Counted from the first letter of the stretch, positions 25,775-34,893 are shown. The stretch is DNA of 64,000 nucleotides from G963664585 sp963664585 (GCA_963664585.2 CAXXEO010000019.1:70744-134743); one strand, 5' to 3'. The notes: a model not told the origin generated them from the sequence alone. Numbers and translations are program-made.

Positions 25775-26125
25775 CTATTTTTCTATCAAGTAGAGCCCCG
25801 TAGACTTGTCCACCACCGTAATTTCCGGCATGATGTTGGAGGCGAAACACATATAATCCACAAAAAACTTTTTGTGGTTAATGATAAGTCCATAGTGCTC
25901 CTCAAGATATTTGATGCTGGGGGGATATCTTCCCTCAACTGCATAACAGTTTACAGATGCCCTTGTAATGGCCTTAGATAGTAACTGCAGCTGCTCATCC
26001 TCTGAGGTAGCCTCTATGCAGCTGACACCAAAGAGAAAAAGCCCTACAAAACATAGAAAAATTAAAAAGGGGCTTATCATCTCTTTGATCGAAAACAAAT
26101 GACGTTTTCTCTTAAAAATGCTCAT
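25775..26125 (-). CDS. Pseudopilin-like protein
   Basis: 116 residues from the ATG after a GGGGG site; the longer reading through the preceding hairpin is not supported. One membrane helix (FLIFLCFVGLFLFGVSC) is followed by SKAITRASVNCYAVEGRYPPSIKYLEEHYG. The phrase CYAVEGRYPPS resembles the EGRYP segment of GspG/PilE-type (pseudo)pilins that precedes the C-terminal beta sheet. No canonical GFxxxE leader is seen. Confidence 0.6.
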   Translation of the reverse strand: MSIFKRKRHLFSIKEMISPFLIFLCFVGLFLFGVSCIEATSEDEQLQLLSKAITRASVNCYAVEGRYPPSIKYLEEHYGLIINHKKFFVDYMCFASNIMPEITVVDKSTGLYLIEK

Positions 26126-26174
26126 TGATATTCCCCCATACCCATACCATTTTGCATTAGAAGAAGCATTTTCA

Positions 26175-26206
26175 CTTTCCTCTATCCCATCGCAGGTGGG
26201 GAAAGG
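26175..26206. repeat. Small GC hairpin resembling other dispersed hairpins
   Basis: CTTTCC...CCC and GGG-GAAAGG arms around ATCGCAGGT. The core resembles the hairpin at 52358 (ATTGCAGGCGGGGAAAAC). It lies between the pilC and pseudopilin genes and may modulate operon expression. Confidence 0.35.
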
Positions 26207-26260
26207 AATGCAGTACCAAAGCTGGTTTTTATGCAAATCAGCATCAACATTACAGCCAGA

Positions 26261-27334
26261 CTAACTGATTGAGGACATAACTCCAATGAGGGGAAGCATC
26301 ACAGAAAGAAGAATCATCCCCACGATTATGGAAAGGGCGGTGACAAGGGTGGGTTCGATCATCGAAATCAGTGAACCAAGTTGGATATCTACCTCTTCCT
26401 CGTATTGCTCAGCGAGTTTATGCATTACTAGATCAACTGTACCAGTTTTAAAACCTACGGTCACCATGCGGGAATAGACGCCAGTGAAAATATCAGTCTT
26501 CGCGAGGGCATCAGAAAATGAGCTGCCTTGCTTGATCAGCATACGGCAAGTATCAATTTTACCTCTGATAAAATGGTTATCCACAAGCTTATAGACCATG
26601 TCGATAGACTGATCAGTGTCAAGGCCGCTGGAAAGCATCAGAGACATGGCTGAGGCAAAGCGGGCAGAAGCCACTTTGGCGTTGAGCTTTTTAGTTAAGA
26701 AAAAGGTGGATATAAAATGCGAGTAATTTTGTTTCCAGTTTTTACTATTTTTGGCGACCTTCAGAGCCAATAACAGGAGCAAGCATCCACCAGCAATAAA
26801 TACCGAATTACTGGCAAGGGCTGTCCCAAAATGCATCATGCTTTTTGCGAAGCCACTCATTTCCCCACCCAGCTGTTCAAAAACCTGATTAAACACAGGA
26901 AGTACTTTGACAATGAGGATAATAATGACGATCAGAATCATGATGATCATGATGATTGGATATGTGACTGCATTTTTGATGCTTCTAACGATGCACTCCT
27001 CGCGCTCATAGTAATTGGCCAGGGAACTCAGGACATCTTCGAGTCGACCGGAAAGTTCACCAATCTCCATCATGTCGATCAGATATTTGGGGAAAACTTT
27101 CGTAGTGGTGATGGCAGAATACAGGGGTTTTCCAAACTCTAACTCTTCAGCTATGATGGATAAAATCTCCTTCATTCTGGTGTCATGAGCATCCTCGCTC
27201 ATGATCGCCACGCCCTCGCGTATGGTGATACCCGATTTTAAGATGAGGGTGATCTGGGCTGCAAAGGCGGATATCTCCCTGGGTGAAAGAGGGTTTGCTG
27301 TGATACCAAAATCAATCCTTTCCTGAATAGACAT
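26261..27334 (-). CDS. pilC: PilC/GspF-like inner membrane platform protein
   Basis: 357 residues with two tandem T2SSF domains (around 17-140 and 225-350). Each has the conserved cytoplasmic helical bundle (GVAIMSEDAHDTRMKEIL; FASAMSLMLSSGLDTDQSIDMV) and is followed by membrane helices near 118-150, 170-190 and 330-352. It is the platform on which the ATPase acts during pilus assembly. It is second gene of the operon, directly after the transglutaminase gene. AGGAG lies about nine bases before the start. Confidence 0.88.
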   Translation of the reverse strand: MSIQERIDFGITANPLSPREISAFAAQITLILKSGITIREGVAIMSEDAHDTRMKEILSIIAEELEFGKPLYSAITTTKVFPKYLIDMMEIGELSGRLEDVLSSLANYYEREECIVRSIKNAVTYPIIMIIMILIVIIILIVKVLPVFNQVFEQLGGEMSGFAKSMMHFGTALASNSVFIAGGCLLLLLALKVAKNSKNWKQNYSHFISTFFLTKKLNAKVASARFASAMSLMLSSGLDTDQSIDMVYKLVDNHFIRGKIDTCRMLIKQGSSFSDALAKTDIFTGVYSRMVTVGFKTGTVDLVMHKLAEQYEEEVDIQLGSLISMIEPTLVTALSIIVGMILLSVMLPLIGVMSSIS

Positions 27335-27360
27335 ACACTGCTCCTTCTCCTCAAAGAGAA

Positions 27361-28383
27361 TTAATAAACATACTTAGCGCTATAATTTGTTGTGTTATTA
27401 ATGAAGGTCATGATATTGTTGTTTCCTTTAGCACCCGAGGCAAATGTGGGATCCATCAGCTTCCAATTCTGCCCGTCAAACTGGATGATGTTGTTGACCC
27501 AGCCGATATCTGTAATATAGGTACTGATCCAAGCGTGATAGGTGCCACCAGTGACATAGCCAATCTCCAGCCGAGCTGGGATGGCTTGCGCGCGCAGCAT
27601 AGAGACCATCACGGCGGCATAATCAAAGCATATTCCTTTGTTGCTGGCGAGAATTTCATCGACAACCGGAATATAGCCTGAAACAACGGTAGCCGCTTTA
27701 TAATCGTCATAGGTAAAATGGCTGATAACATAATTATAAATGTTTGAAAGGATCTGAATATCACTCGTGGCATCCTTGGCAAGCTGACAACTCAGGCTTA
27801 CTACATTGGAGCTTGGGCTAAAATTGACATATTGATTGGGATAAAGGAATGACTGATAGGAATTGATAAGGGAGACCTGAACCGTTGTTCCATAAGCTAG
27901 TACATACTGACTGTCATAGACATTTTCAAAAATATTGATGGTATACAAGCCGCTTCCACAGGTAAAAGGAAATACTTCATAGTCAACGCCCGAACGAAGA
28001 TTATATGTATACGCGATATCTCCGCTTTTGGATATTTGAAGCTTGACTTTGCCTGAGGTTCCGGTGTACTTAATCATCACATATCCTTCGCCGGTATTCG
28101 AGGCATCGATGAATACTTTACTGTTGCCATATGTGGATGTACCGGAACGGGTAGGAATCAGCGGATAGGAAACACCCGGTTGCTTTACCAGAGGCACTGT
28201 AGGAATATCTCCCGTTATTTCAACCGTGGAATTGGCGCTTTGAGCAGCCGCATCCTGTTCTGAAGTGAGTTGAAGTGCAGTTTTTTCTTTTGACAAGTAA
28301 GGGGTAAGCAGGAAGGTTGACAGAAGTACTGCGCATGCAGCAGTGGAAACTGCGATCACCCGGTTTATTATAGTTCGATTCAT
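27361..28383 (-). CDS. Secreted/anchored transglutaminase-like protein heading a pilus operon
   Basis: 340 residues. An N-terminal membrane/signal segment (VIAVSTAACAVLLSTFLLTPYLS, 8-30) is followed by a beta-rich middle (about 60-190) and a transglutaminase-like core. Its papain-type triad is C in KGICFDYAAV, H in GTYHAWIS and D in KLMDPTFA. Such extracytoplasmic enzymes are usually peptidases or cross-linkers; which reaction occurs here is unknown. It is first gene of the PilC/pilin/PilT operon, GGAGG eight bases before the ATG, and is divergent from the BTAD regulator. The position suggests it modifies or anchors the fibre. Confidence 0.8.
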   Translation of the reverse strand: MNRTIINRVIAVSTAACAVLLSTFLLTPYLSKEKTALQLTSEQDAAAQSANSTVEITGDIPTVPLVKQPGVSYPLIPTRSGTSTYGNSKVFIDASNTGEGYVMIKYTGTSGKVKLQISKSGDIAYTYNLRSGVDYEVFPFTCGSGLYTINIFENVYDSQYVLAYGTTVQVSLINSYQSFLYPNQYVNFSPSSNVVSLSCQLAKDATSDIQILSNIYNYVISHFTYDDYKAATVVSGYIPVVDEILASNKGICFDYAAVMVSMLRAQAIPARLEIGYVTGGTYHAWISTYITDIGWVNNIIQFDGQNWKLMDPTFASGAKGNNNIMTFINNTTNYSAKYVY

Positions 28384-28697
28384 ATCTTATTTCCTCCTTT
28401 GCTTTGAGCATATATTGCTATGGCGGTTCGTAAGAAAGGGATACTTGACGATCCATGAAGCTTAGCGCGACACCTTTCATGTGGACAAAATCGGTGTATA
28501 AATAGCTTGGCAGCATCACATGCAGGCATTTTAGATCACATCATTAATATATCGGACAAACCAAGAATAACAGTAGCTTCAAAATGATTTTTTGCTTTTA
28601 AATCTCACATTTATTAATTTTGTGATATACATTTGTCTGGGAAAATGATACAATTACCTTGAAATTGGTTATTGGCAATTTAGTTGGGGGGATTTGG
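28384..28697. promoter_or_regulatory. Divergent promoter region of pilus operon and BTAD regulator
   Basis: About 310 bases without a gene. Several TTGACx/TATxxT-like pairs are possible; none is convincing enough to place. It includes an AT-rich tract near 28600-28660 immediately before the regulator. Confidence 0.4.
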
Positions 28698-29903
28698 ATG
28701 CCAGTTGATGCGCTTTCGATAAAAGTTACAATGCTGGGCGGATTTAGAATCACCATTGGTGACAAGGTGTTCGGGGATAATGCGACCAGAACACGTCAAG
28801 TCTGGAATCTTCTCGAATATTTGATTGCTTTCCGTCATAAGACAATATCCCATGGCGAACTGATACAATCATTGTGGCCAGAAAGCGATAATGAGGATCC
28901 TTCCAATGCTTTGAAAAATCTGGTCTATCGTATTCGCACACTCTTTATTCAGGCGGATATTCCATTTGCAAAGGATATGATCATATCCAAACGGGGAAGC
29001 TATTGCTGGAATAATGATATTCCGTGCGAGGTAGATGTTGAAGAATTTGAAAAATTCAGCAAACAGGCTGCAGATACGAATCTATCGTCTGAGGAGAGAA
29101 TTGACAAATACCTGAAAGCTATCAGTCTTTATAAAAGTGAGTTTCTTCCGGGATCGTGTTATGAAGAGTGGGTGGTCCCGTTGATTGACTATTATCGCAC
29201 CACTTATTTTAAATGTGTACACAGTGCTCTTGAGCTGCTGGTTGAGACCAAACGATACGCCGAGGTACAAGCCATATGCGAAAAGGCAATCATTATTGAC
29301 CAATTTGAAGAGCAGGTCCACAAGTATCTCATCTATTCTCTTGCCGAACAGGGAAAGCACAGCAAGGCTCTTGCACATTATAACTATGTTATGGACCTTT
29401 TCTATAATGAACTCGGAGTTAATCCTTCTCAATCAATGAAGAATTTGTACCGTGAAATTGTTAAGACAGTTAACAATGTGGAGATTGATCTGAACACTAT
29501 TAAAAAAGAGCTCAGTGAGGCCGATGATGTTAGCGGAGCCTTCTATTGCGAATACGAGGTGTTCAAAGATATGTACCGCGTTGAGGCGAGAAGTGCCGCA
29601 AGGGTCAACGAGTCCATTTTTGTAGGCCTTTTGACACTCACGGGGGCTAACGACAAAGTGCCGGAACGTCAGATTCTGACCAGGGGAATGGAAAAGCTTT
29701 TACAGATCGCTACCAAAAGCCTTCGTAAGGGGGACGTGATTGCCCGCTTCAGTCCCACCCAGTACGTGATGATGTTCCCGACACGCACCCATGAAAACGG
29801 ACAGCTTGTCATGAATAGATTATCCCAGCGCTTTCGCAGCGAGCCAAGCACGAAAGTGCTTGATATTCACACAAATTTTCTACCCATTGATCCTGTCAAA
29901 TAA
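28698..29903 (+). CDS. BTAD-type transcriptional regulator with degenerate GGDEF-like tail
   Basis: 401 residues from the ATG six bases after GGGGGG. An OmpR/SARP-type winged helix occupies about residues 5-95 (TMLGGFRITIGDK, then NALKNLVYRIRTLF), followed by a bacterial transcriptional activation domain with TPR-like helices (about 100-245, EEWVVPLIDYYRTTYFKCV). The last 110 residues read like a cyclase-homology domain: LRKGDVIARFSPTQYVMMFP aligns by eye with the GGDEF active-site strand but has SPTQY in place of GGEEF, so it should not make c-di-GMP. It could bind a nucleotide or act as a dimer module. It probably controls the divergent pilus-like operon. Confidence 0.78.
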   Translation: MPVDALSIKVTMLGGFRITIGDKVFGDNATRTRQVWNLLEYLIAFRHKTISHGELIQSLWPESDNEDPSNALKNLVYRIRTLFIQADIPFAKDMIISKRGSYCWNNDIPCEVDVEEFEKFSKQAADTNLSSEERIDKYLKAISLYKSEFLPGSCYEEWVVPLIDYYRTTYFKCVHSALELLVETKRYAEVQAICEKAIIIDQFEEQVHKYLIYSLAEQGKHSKALAHYNYVMDLFYNELGVNPSQSMKNLYREIVKTVNNVEIDLNTIKKELSEADDVSGAFYCEYEVFKDMYRVEARSAARVNESIFVGLLTLTGANDKVPERQILTRGMEKLLQIATKSLRKGDVIARFSPTQYVMMFPTRTHENGQLVMNRLSQRFRSEPSTKVLDIHTNFLPIDPVK

Positions 29904-29921
29904 AACATAAATATGTTTGAG

Positions 29922-29963
29922 AATAACCGTCTGTGTTGGTACGCGCAGGGCGGTTATTTTTTT
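29922..29963 (+). terminator. Terminator after the BTAD regulator
   Basis: AATAACCG pairs with CGGTTATT across a 21-base loop, followed by TTTTTTT-like tract. Confidence 0.8.
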
Positions 29964-30563
29964 CTGACATCATTGTATTAAAAATAGAAAAGAAGAACAT
30001 TTCTTAATTATAAATTGATGAGAAGCCCTGCCGATCATTCATTGCCCCACAAGGGGTTAAAAGTGGCACAGTAGATTTGCATTCACTTAACAGGCCACTT
30101 ATAAAAGTGCTTTCGATTTCATCGATTTTATATCAAATGACTTTATTGTGACTCATTATACCATAATTTGTTATGAACTACCCCTATTTTCATTGAATTT
30201 TTAAATTTTTTTACCATTTTTTTATTTATTTAGTGAAATTTAAATCCAAGACTTACTATATGATAACATAAAATATTTCATCTTTTTAACACAATGCTTT
30301 TTACGAAATATTACTTTCTTGTGACCGAATTCTGTGATAATATAACTAGTGGAATATGTAGCTGAATAAAACACAAAACTTCACGTCGTTTTTTGTGCAC
30401 AGAAATAATTTTCTTGGTGTAAAAATGTCCATGATATATGATTGCGAGCCAGACAAATCCTTTCAATTTTTACCTTTGTATAATTATCTGTAGAAGTATA
30501 AGGGGAAAAGGAAAGGAGGCAGAACGCTAACGCGCGACAGCCGGTTGTAAAGGAGATGGCAAT
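29964..30563. other. 600-base AT-rich gene-free stretch
   Basis: No open frame with a site is seen. Between 30036 and 30115 there are small possible stems (GCCCC/GGGG; AAGTGGC/GCCACTT), and around 30320-30350 a TTGTGA...TATAAC pair could be a promoter for the following gene. An AAAGGAGG at about 30513 lies too far upstream of the start at 30564 to serve it. Confidence 0.4.
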
Positions 30564-31070
30564 TTGTCGGAAGAGTTAATAACCCTTACGCCCCCAGAGG
30601 CCGGCGACGCAATTATATGCGTCGATACTTTTCAAGACTATGAATTGTCAGGAAGGCTTTACAGCAGGTACATTTCCGGGCACCTTGCATTTTGGGGTGC
30701 CAAAGCTATGATTGAAAGCATGGAGGCCATTTTTAATACCAGAAATGATCTGCAGCGGCCATATGAATATCGCACTTTCCGCCATGAGAAAAAGCCAGCA
30801 CCTATGGTGATGGGTAGCAAGGGGGTTCAGAGAATGGTGAATGAAAACTTGATTCTAGAGAAAACGGGTGAAAAGGCAACCTTTATAATTAAAGTCCAGT
30901 TTCAGCAGAATGCCACATGGCAAGGAACTATCAGTTGGACGGATAAAAAGAAAACACAGCGTTTCAGAAGCCTTTTGGAATTGATAAAGCTAATGGATGT
31001 AGCTCTTGCTGAATCCTCCGAAATCATAGAGGTGGAAGCCGATAGTCATCCGGATGTAAGAGCAGAATAA
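30564..31070 (+). CDS. Hypothetical protein upstream of the ABC-F gene
   Basis: 168 residues from a TTG eight to nine bases after AAGGAG. Not recognised. The sequence is soluble and mixed alpha/beta, with no membrane segment or signal; FQDYELSGRLYSRYISGHLAFWGAKAMIESMEAIFN near the start suggests amphipathic helices, and KATFIIKVQFQQNATWQGTISWTD reads as beta strands. The ABC-F leader peptide begins 30 bases after its stop, so the two may be co-transcribed. Confidence 0.6.
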   Translation: MSEELITLTPPEAGDAIICVDTFQDYELSGRLYSRYISGHLAFWGAKAMIESMEAIFNTRNDLQRPYEYRTFRHEKKPAPMVMGSKGVQRMVNENLILEKTGEKATFIIKVQFQQNATWQGTISWTDKKKTQRFRSLLELIKLMDVALAESSEIIEVEADSHPDVRAE

Positions 31071-31100
31071 TTTTAAGAATATTGCGAAGGAGTTAAAAGA

Positions 31101-31121
31101 GTGAAATATTTTTCTTGCTAG
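31101..31121 (+). CDS. Six-residue candidate leader peptide (MKYFSC)
   Basis: A GTG codon eight bases after AAGGAG opens a frame of six codons ending in TAG. It lies about 200 bases upstream of an ABC-F gene, with an intrinsic terminator-like hairpin (31275-31303) between. This is the classic arrangement for antibiotic-induced attenuation, where ribosome stalling in the leader changes RNA folding. No other proof is available. Confidence 0.45.
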   Translation: MKYFSC

Positions 31122-31274
31122 AAAAAAGAATTGTATCACGGATGTGGGCATATTTGTGCCCCGTCTTTGTGTTACGCTTGCAAGAAGGTTATGAGCTCTA
31201 TCACTCTAGATATAGCGGATTGGCATCGACTATATGAATCATATAGCTTTGTGTATGTTCTGCGTATCATTTTG

Positions 31275-31309
31275 AGCTGCGAGAGGAATGCCCTCTTGCA
31301 GCTTGTTTT
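31275..31309 (+). terminator. Attenuator-like hairpin before the ABC-F gene
   Basis: AGCTGCGAGAGG pairs with CCTCTTGCAGCT through one G-U pair, 4-base loop, followed by TGTTTTA. It ends about 20 bases before the ABC-F start, so read-through would be needed for expression. Confidence 0.6.
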
Positions 31310-31328
31310 ATGATATGGAGGATAATAT

Positions 31329-32903
31329 ATGTCATTGATTCAAATTTTAAATCTCACCTTTGGTTATGAAGGCAGCGTAGAAAATATATTTAAAAATGTC
31401 TCTTTTCAAATTGATACCGATTGGAAGCTGGGCTTTGTCGGAAGAAATGGCCGCGGGAAAACAACGTTTTTAAATCTGTGCCTTAACAAATTTGAATATA
31501 GCGGAACAATTACCGCTTCTGTTTGTTTTGACTACTTTCCTTTTCAGGTGGAAGAAGTTGGACGTTCTACACGAGAGATCGTCAGGGAGTGTATTGCCCC
31601 ATTTGGACAATGGGAGAAAGAGATGGAAGAGTGTTTGGGGGCCGACACGGAGATCTCACTGGCCAGATATAGTGAGCTGCAGGAAGCATTTGCAGCCGCG
31701 GATGGATATATGATAGATGGTTTGATCGAAAGAGAAATAGCCACTTTGGATCTTTCGCCGGGAGTGTTGGACAGACCATTTACCACCTTGAGCAGTGGTG
31801 AGAGGACGAAGGTGCTTTTAACCGGTCTGTTTTTGAAGAAAAACAATTTTCTTCTGATAGACGAACCTACAAATCACCTTGACCTTGAAGGTCGCAGAGC
31901 GGTAGCCAGTTATCTCCAGTCAAAAAAAGGATTTATTCTTGTCTCTCACGATAGAGAGTTCCTCGATGGAATCATTGATCATATACTTGTGATCAACAAG
32001 GCGAATATTGAAGTGCAAAAGGGGAATTTCACCTCCTGGCAGTTAAACAAGGACAGACAGGACACCTATGAGCTTTTGCAGAATGAAAGGCTAAAAAAGG
32101 ATATCAGGCGATTGACCGCCGCAGCAAAGCGGGCGTCCGACTGGTCCGACGAAACCGAGGCTTCCAAAATTGGGATGCACGCTTTTGATCGGGGTGCTAT
32201 CGGGCACAAGGCTGCGAAGATGATGAAGCGTTCCAAATCCATCGAGCAGCGCCGACAGAACGCTGTGGAAAGTAAAACGAAGCTTTTAAAAAATATTGAA
32301 CAGGCGGATGCCCTTAGCCTCAAACCACTGGAATATCACAGAGACAGGCTTGTCGAGGTGAGGGATCTCGCTCTGATCTATGACGGGCGCAGGGTGGCAG
32401 AAAACATAAATTTTGTGGTAAATGCGAGGGACAGGGTGACGATCAGCGGTAAAAATGGTTCGGGAAAATCCAGCCTTTTAAAGCTGCTGACGGGCGAGAA
32501 TATCTCATATAGCGGGAGTTTTAGTGTTGGTATCGGACTTCAAATTTCCTACATACCTCAGGATACCTCCTTCCTCAAGGGAAGCATCAAGGATTTTGTC
32601 CAATGCCAAGGGCTCGACGAAAGCCTGTTTAAATCGATACTGCGCAAGCTGGACTTTTCAAGAGAACAGTTTGAAAAAGATATGCGTGATTTCAGCGCCG
32701 GACAACAGAAAAAGGTGCTCCTGGCAAAAAGCCTGTCTCAGCCCGGGCACCTATATATCTGGGACGAACCGCTAAATTTTGTGGATGTGCTCTCTCGCAT
32801 ACAGATTGAAGAGCTGATCCTTAACTATAATCCGACCATGATTTTTGTTGAACACGATGCTTTATTTTGCCAAAATATAGCCACAGTGACGGTAATGCTA
32901 TAG
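31329..32903 (+). CDS. ABC-F ribosome-protection ATPase, Lsa/CplR-like
   Basis: 524 residues with two nucleotide-binding domains and no membrane segments. NBD1: Walker A GRNGRGKT (38-45), signature TLSSGERTK, Walker B LLIDEPTNHLD. A charged interdomain linker (about 235-330) contains the arm that reaches the ribosomal peptidyl-transferase centre. NBD2: GKNGSGKS, FSAGQQKK and YIWDEPLNFVD. The N-terminal DTDWKLGFVGRNGRGKTTFL and the WDEPLNFVDV wording are characteristic of the Lsa/CplR branch, whose members give resistance to lincosamides, streptogramin A and pleuromutilins. Specificity here is inferred. Start ATG is preceded by TATGGAGG. The upstream leader peptide and hairpin suggest inducible attenuation. 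Confidence 0.85.
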   Translation: MSLIQILNLTFGYEGSVENIFKNVSFQIDTDWKLGFVGRNGRGKTTFLNLCLNKFEYSGTITASVCFDYFPFQVEEVGRSTREIVRECIAPFGQWEKEMEECLGADTEISLARYSELQEAFAAADGYMIDGLIEREIATLDLSPGVLDRPFTTLSSGERTKVLLTGLFLKKNNFLLIDEPTNHLDLEGRRAVASYLQSKKGFILVSHDREFLDGIIDHILVINKANIEVQKGNFTSWQLNKDRQDTYELLQNERLKKDIRRLTAAAKRASDWSDETEASKIGMHAFDRGAIGHKAAKMMKRSKSIEQRRQNAVESKTKLLKNIEQADALSLKPLEYHRDRLVEVRDLALIYDGRRVAENINFVVNARDRVTISGKNGSGKSSLLKLLTGENISYSGSFSVGIGLQISYIPQDTSFLKGSIKDFVQCQGLDESLFKSILRKLDFSREQFEKDMRDFSAGQQKKVLLAKSLSQPGHLYIWDEPLNFVDVLSRIQIEELILNYNPTMIFVEHDALFCQNIATVTVML

Positions 32904-32960
32904 TTAGGAAAAGTGACCTTTTTTCAAAATATTGCTTTAAGCATGTTGAAATCAGGCACA

Positions 32961-33091
32961 GCGTATGAAACGATATAGTTCTATTCTATTAACCGTCTAA
33001 TAAGCAATTACCTATGTCTCTTTCCCTCGCATATGGGGAAAAGAGACATACATACAATAATGCCATTTTAACAGGATTTAGTTTCATACGC
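32961..33091. repeat. 131-bp element with 11-bp perfect terminal repeats (family C)
   Basis: Ends GCGTATGAAAC and GTTTCATACGC are perfect inverted repeats. A central hairpin (ATGTCTCTTTCCC and GGGGAAAAGAGACAT) is included. It has no coding capacity and resembles a MITE. Confidence 0.7.
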
Positions 33092-33115
33092 TTTTTGACG
33101 ATCGTGAAAAAACTA

Positions 33116-33221
33116 TATAGCCAATTAACTTAAAAACTGGCTATATATAAAACGTCATTTTCTTCCCCCGCCGAAGGCGGGGGAAGAAATCACAAGCTTG
33201 TTTTCAAGTTAATCAACTATA
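33116..33221 (+). repeat. Family A palindromic element, copy 7 (inverted loop)
   Basis: A full plus-orientation copy, 106 bp. Its central hairpin reads CGCC-GAA-GGCG instead of the CGCC-TTC-GGCG seen in other plus copies, so only the loop is flipped. Confidence 0.85.
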
Positions 33222-33296
33222 GTGCTCTTTCTTGCTACCAGTGAGTACATATGATACGATGGCATATGTTGGATACATGAAAAAGAGGTGTTGTTC

Positions 33297-34682
33297 TTGG
33301 TCGAAAAAAGACAAATTTCGAAAGACATCTTTACATTGATGATTCCGGTTATTCTTGAGAACATGCTGCAGATGTTTGCCGGTGTTGTCACGGCTGCATT
33401 AATTGGGCGTCTGTTAACCGAAGACATCGCTGCGCAGGGCATCTGCCAGCGTGTGATCATCCTTTGCTGGGCGATATTTAAGGGCATAGGCATTGGCGCC
33501 ACTGTGGTTGTAGCAACGCGATATGGCGAAGGACGTCTGGACCGTTGTAAACGAACTATCGAGCAAGTATTTCTCACGCTCGCTCCTACTGCCATGCTTT
33601 TCTCCGCCATTTTTCTCTTGTGGCCTCATGTAATTTTAGGATTCTTTAGCCAAGATCCTATTCTTATCACCAAAGGGAGCGAATACATACGGATTGTTGC
33701 CTTTGGGTTGCCGTTTACATCCATTAACTTGATAGTAACAGCAGCTTTTAACGGTCAGGGTAATACAAAAGCCCCCATGTATATTGCTGGAATTCTCAAT
33801 TTAGTCAATGTCACCGCAGGAAGCCTCCTGATATTCGGCGGACTTGGCATAGGTCCTATGGGCCTTCGGGGCGCCGCAATTGCGTCCGCTCTTGCGCAGA
33901 TGACCGGTGCGCTGATCGGCTTAGCACTTCTTTACAAACCGAACGGCTTGTATGCAGGTTTTCGTAAGAGTCATAAATTTTTTACGGTGGATGTCGATTG
34001 TATCAAAAATATTTATGCCACAGGAATTCCTGCTGCTATGGAGAATATGTTCTGGTGCCTTTCTGCAATTTTGATCAGCAAGATTATCCTTTCATATGGG
34101 AGCTCCTATTTTGCCGCCTATCAGTTGGGGCTTCAGGCCGAGGCCATTACTGAAATGCCGGCAATGGGACTTTTGGTTGCCTCCACCACGTTGGCCGCCA
34201 GGGCGATCGGCAAGCGGGATAGTCAGCTTTTCCAACTGTATTACAGGCAGCTTTTCAAATTCTCCCTTTATATTGGTGTGGGATCTGGTATGGCTTTGTT
34301 TATATTCAATGGTACCTTTATGCGGATTCTTACCGATAAACCTGAGCTGCAGGCTATTGCTGCCGGCTATGTTTTTGTTATGTGTTTCGCCCAGACGCCC
34401 CAAGATATGTCAAAGGTGTATAACGGAACATGCCGTGCTGCCGGTTATCGCAATGTTCCAATGTATATTTCTGCTATTGGTATCTGGCTTGTGCGGGTAC
34501 CCCTGTGCATTATATTCGGCTGGGTGCTGCATTGGAGCATCACTTGGATATGGATCACCATTTTGGCGGACCAATTGATCAGGGTTAGCTTAAGCGCCTT
34601 TGTATTCCATAAGTTTAGAATCATTTCCGCTGTGGAAAATCTTCCACTGGCAGACGATGTGCAGTCACAATCGGTTAGTTAG
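33297..34682 (+). CDS. MATE-family multidrug/Na+ exporter
   Basis: 461 residues with about 12 hydrophobic helices and two MatE domains (about 12-172 and 235-395). Visible family wording: FTLMIPVILENMLQMFAGVVTAALIG at the start and ITEMPAMGLLVASTTLAARAIG in the second half. The TTG start is eight bases after AAAGAGG; an upstream GTG is too close to that site. It likely exports cationic compounds in exchange for Na+ or H+. Its neighbourhood (ABC-F protein before it) hints at a drug-response island. Confidence 0.87.
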   Translation: MVEKRQISKDIFTLMIPVILENMLQMFAGVVTAALIGRLLTEDIAAQGICQRVIILCWAIFKGIGIGATVVVATRYGEGRLDRCKRTIEQVFLTLAPTAMLFSAIFLLWPHVILGFFSQDPILITKGSEYIRIVAFGLPFTSINLIVTAAFNGQGNTKAPMYIAGILNLVNVTAGSLLIFGGLGIGPMGLRGAAIASALAQMTGALIGLALLYKPNGLYAGFRKSHKFFTVDVDCIKNIYATGIPAAMENMFWCLSAILISKIILSYGSSYFAAYQLGLQAEAITEMPAMGLLVASTTLAARAIGKRDSQLFQLYYRQLFKFSLYIGVGSGMALFIFNGTFMRILTDKPELQAIAAGYVFVMCFAQTPQDMSKVYNGTCRAAGYRNVPMYISAIGIWLVRVPLCIIFGWVLHWSITWIWITILADQLIRVSLSAFVFHKFRIISAVENLPLADDVQSQSVS

Positions 34683-34723
34683 AATCAAATTGACGTCAGG
34701 TCCAGCCATACGTTTAGCACAAG

Positions 34724-34767
34724 GCGCTCTTTCTCATCTGTCAGGAATGGGAAAGGCGCTTTTTTTG
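34724..34767 (+). terminator. Terminator after the MATE gene
   Basis: GCGCTCTTTCTCAT and ATGGGAAAGGCGC pair with G-U help, then TTTTTTT follows. Confidence 0.75.
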
Positions 34768-34893
34768 CATAGGTATACTATTTAAAATCGTTGATTAGTC
34801 TTTGTTTCCCCCGTCGGAAGCGGAGCTGATGGAGATGGATATATTAACGAAACAGTTAAACAAAAATAAAATGCTTCGATAATCAAATTATTT

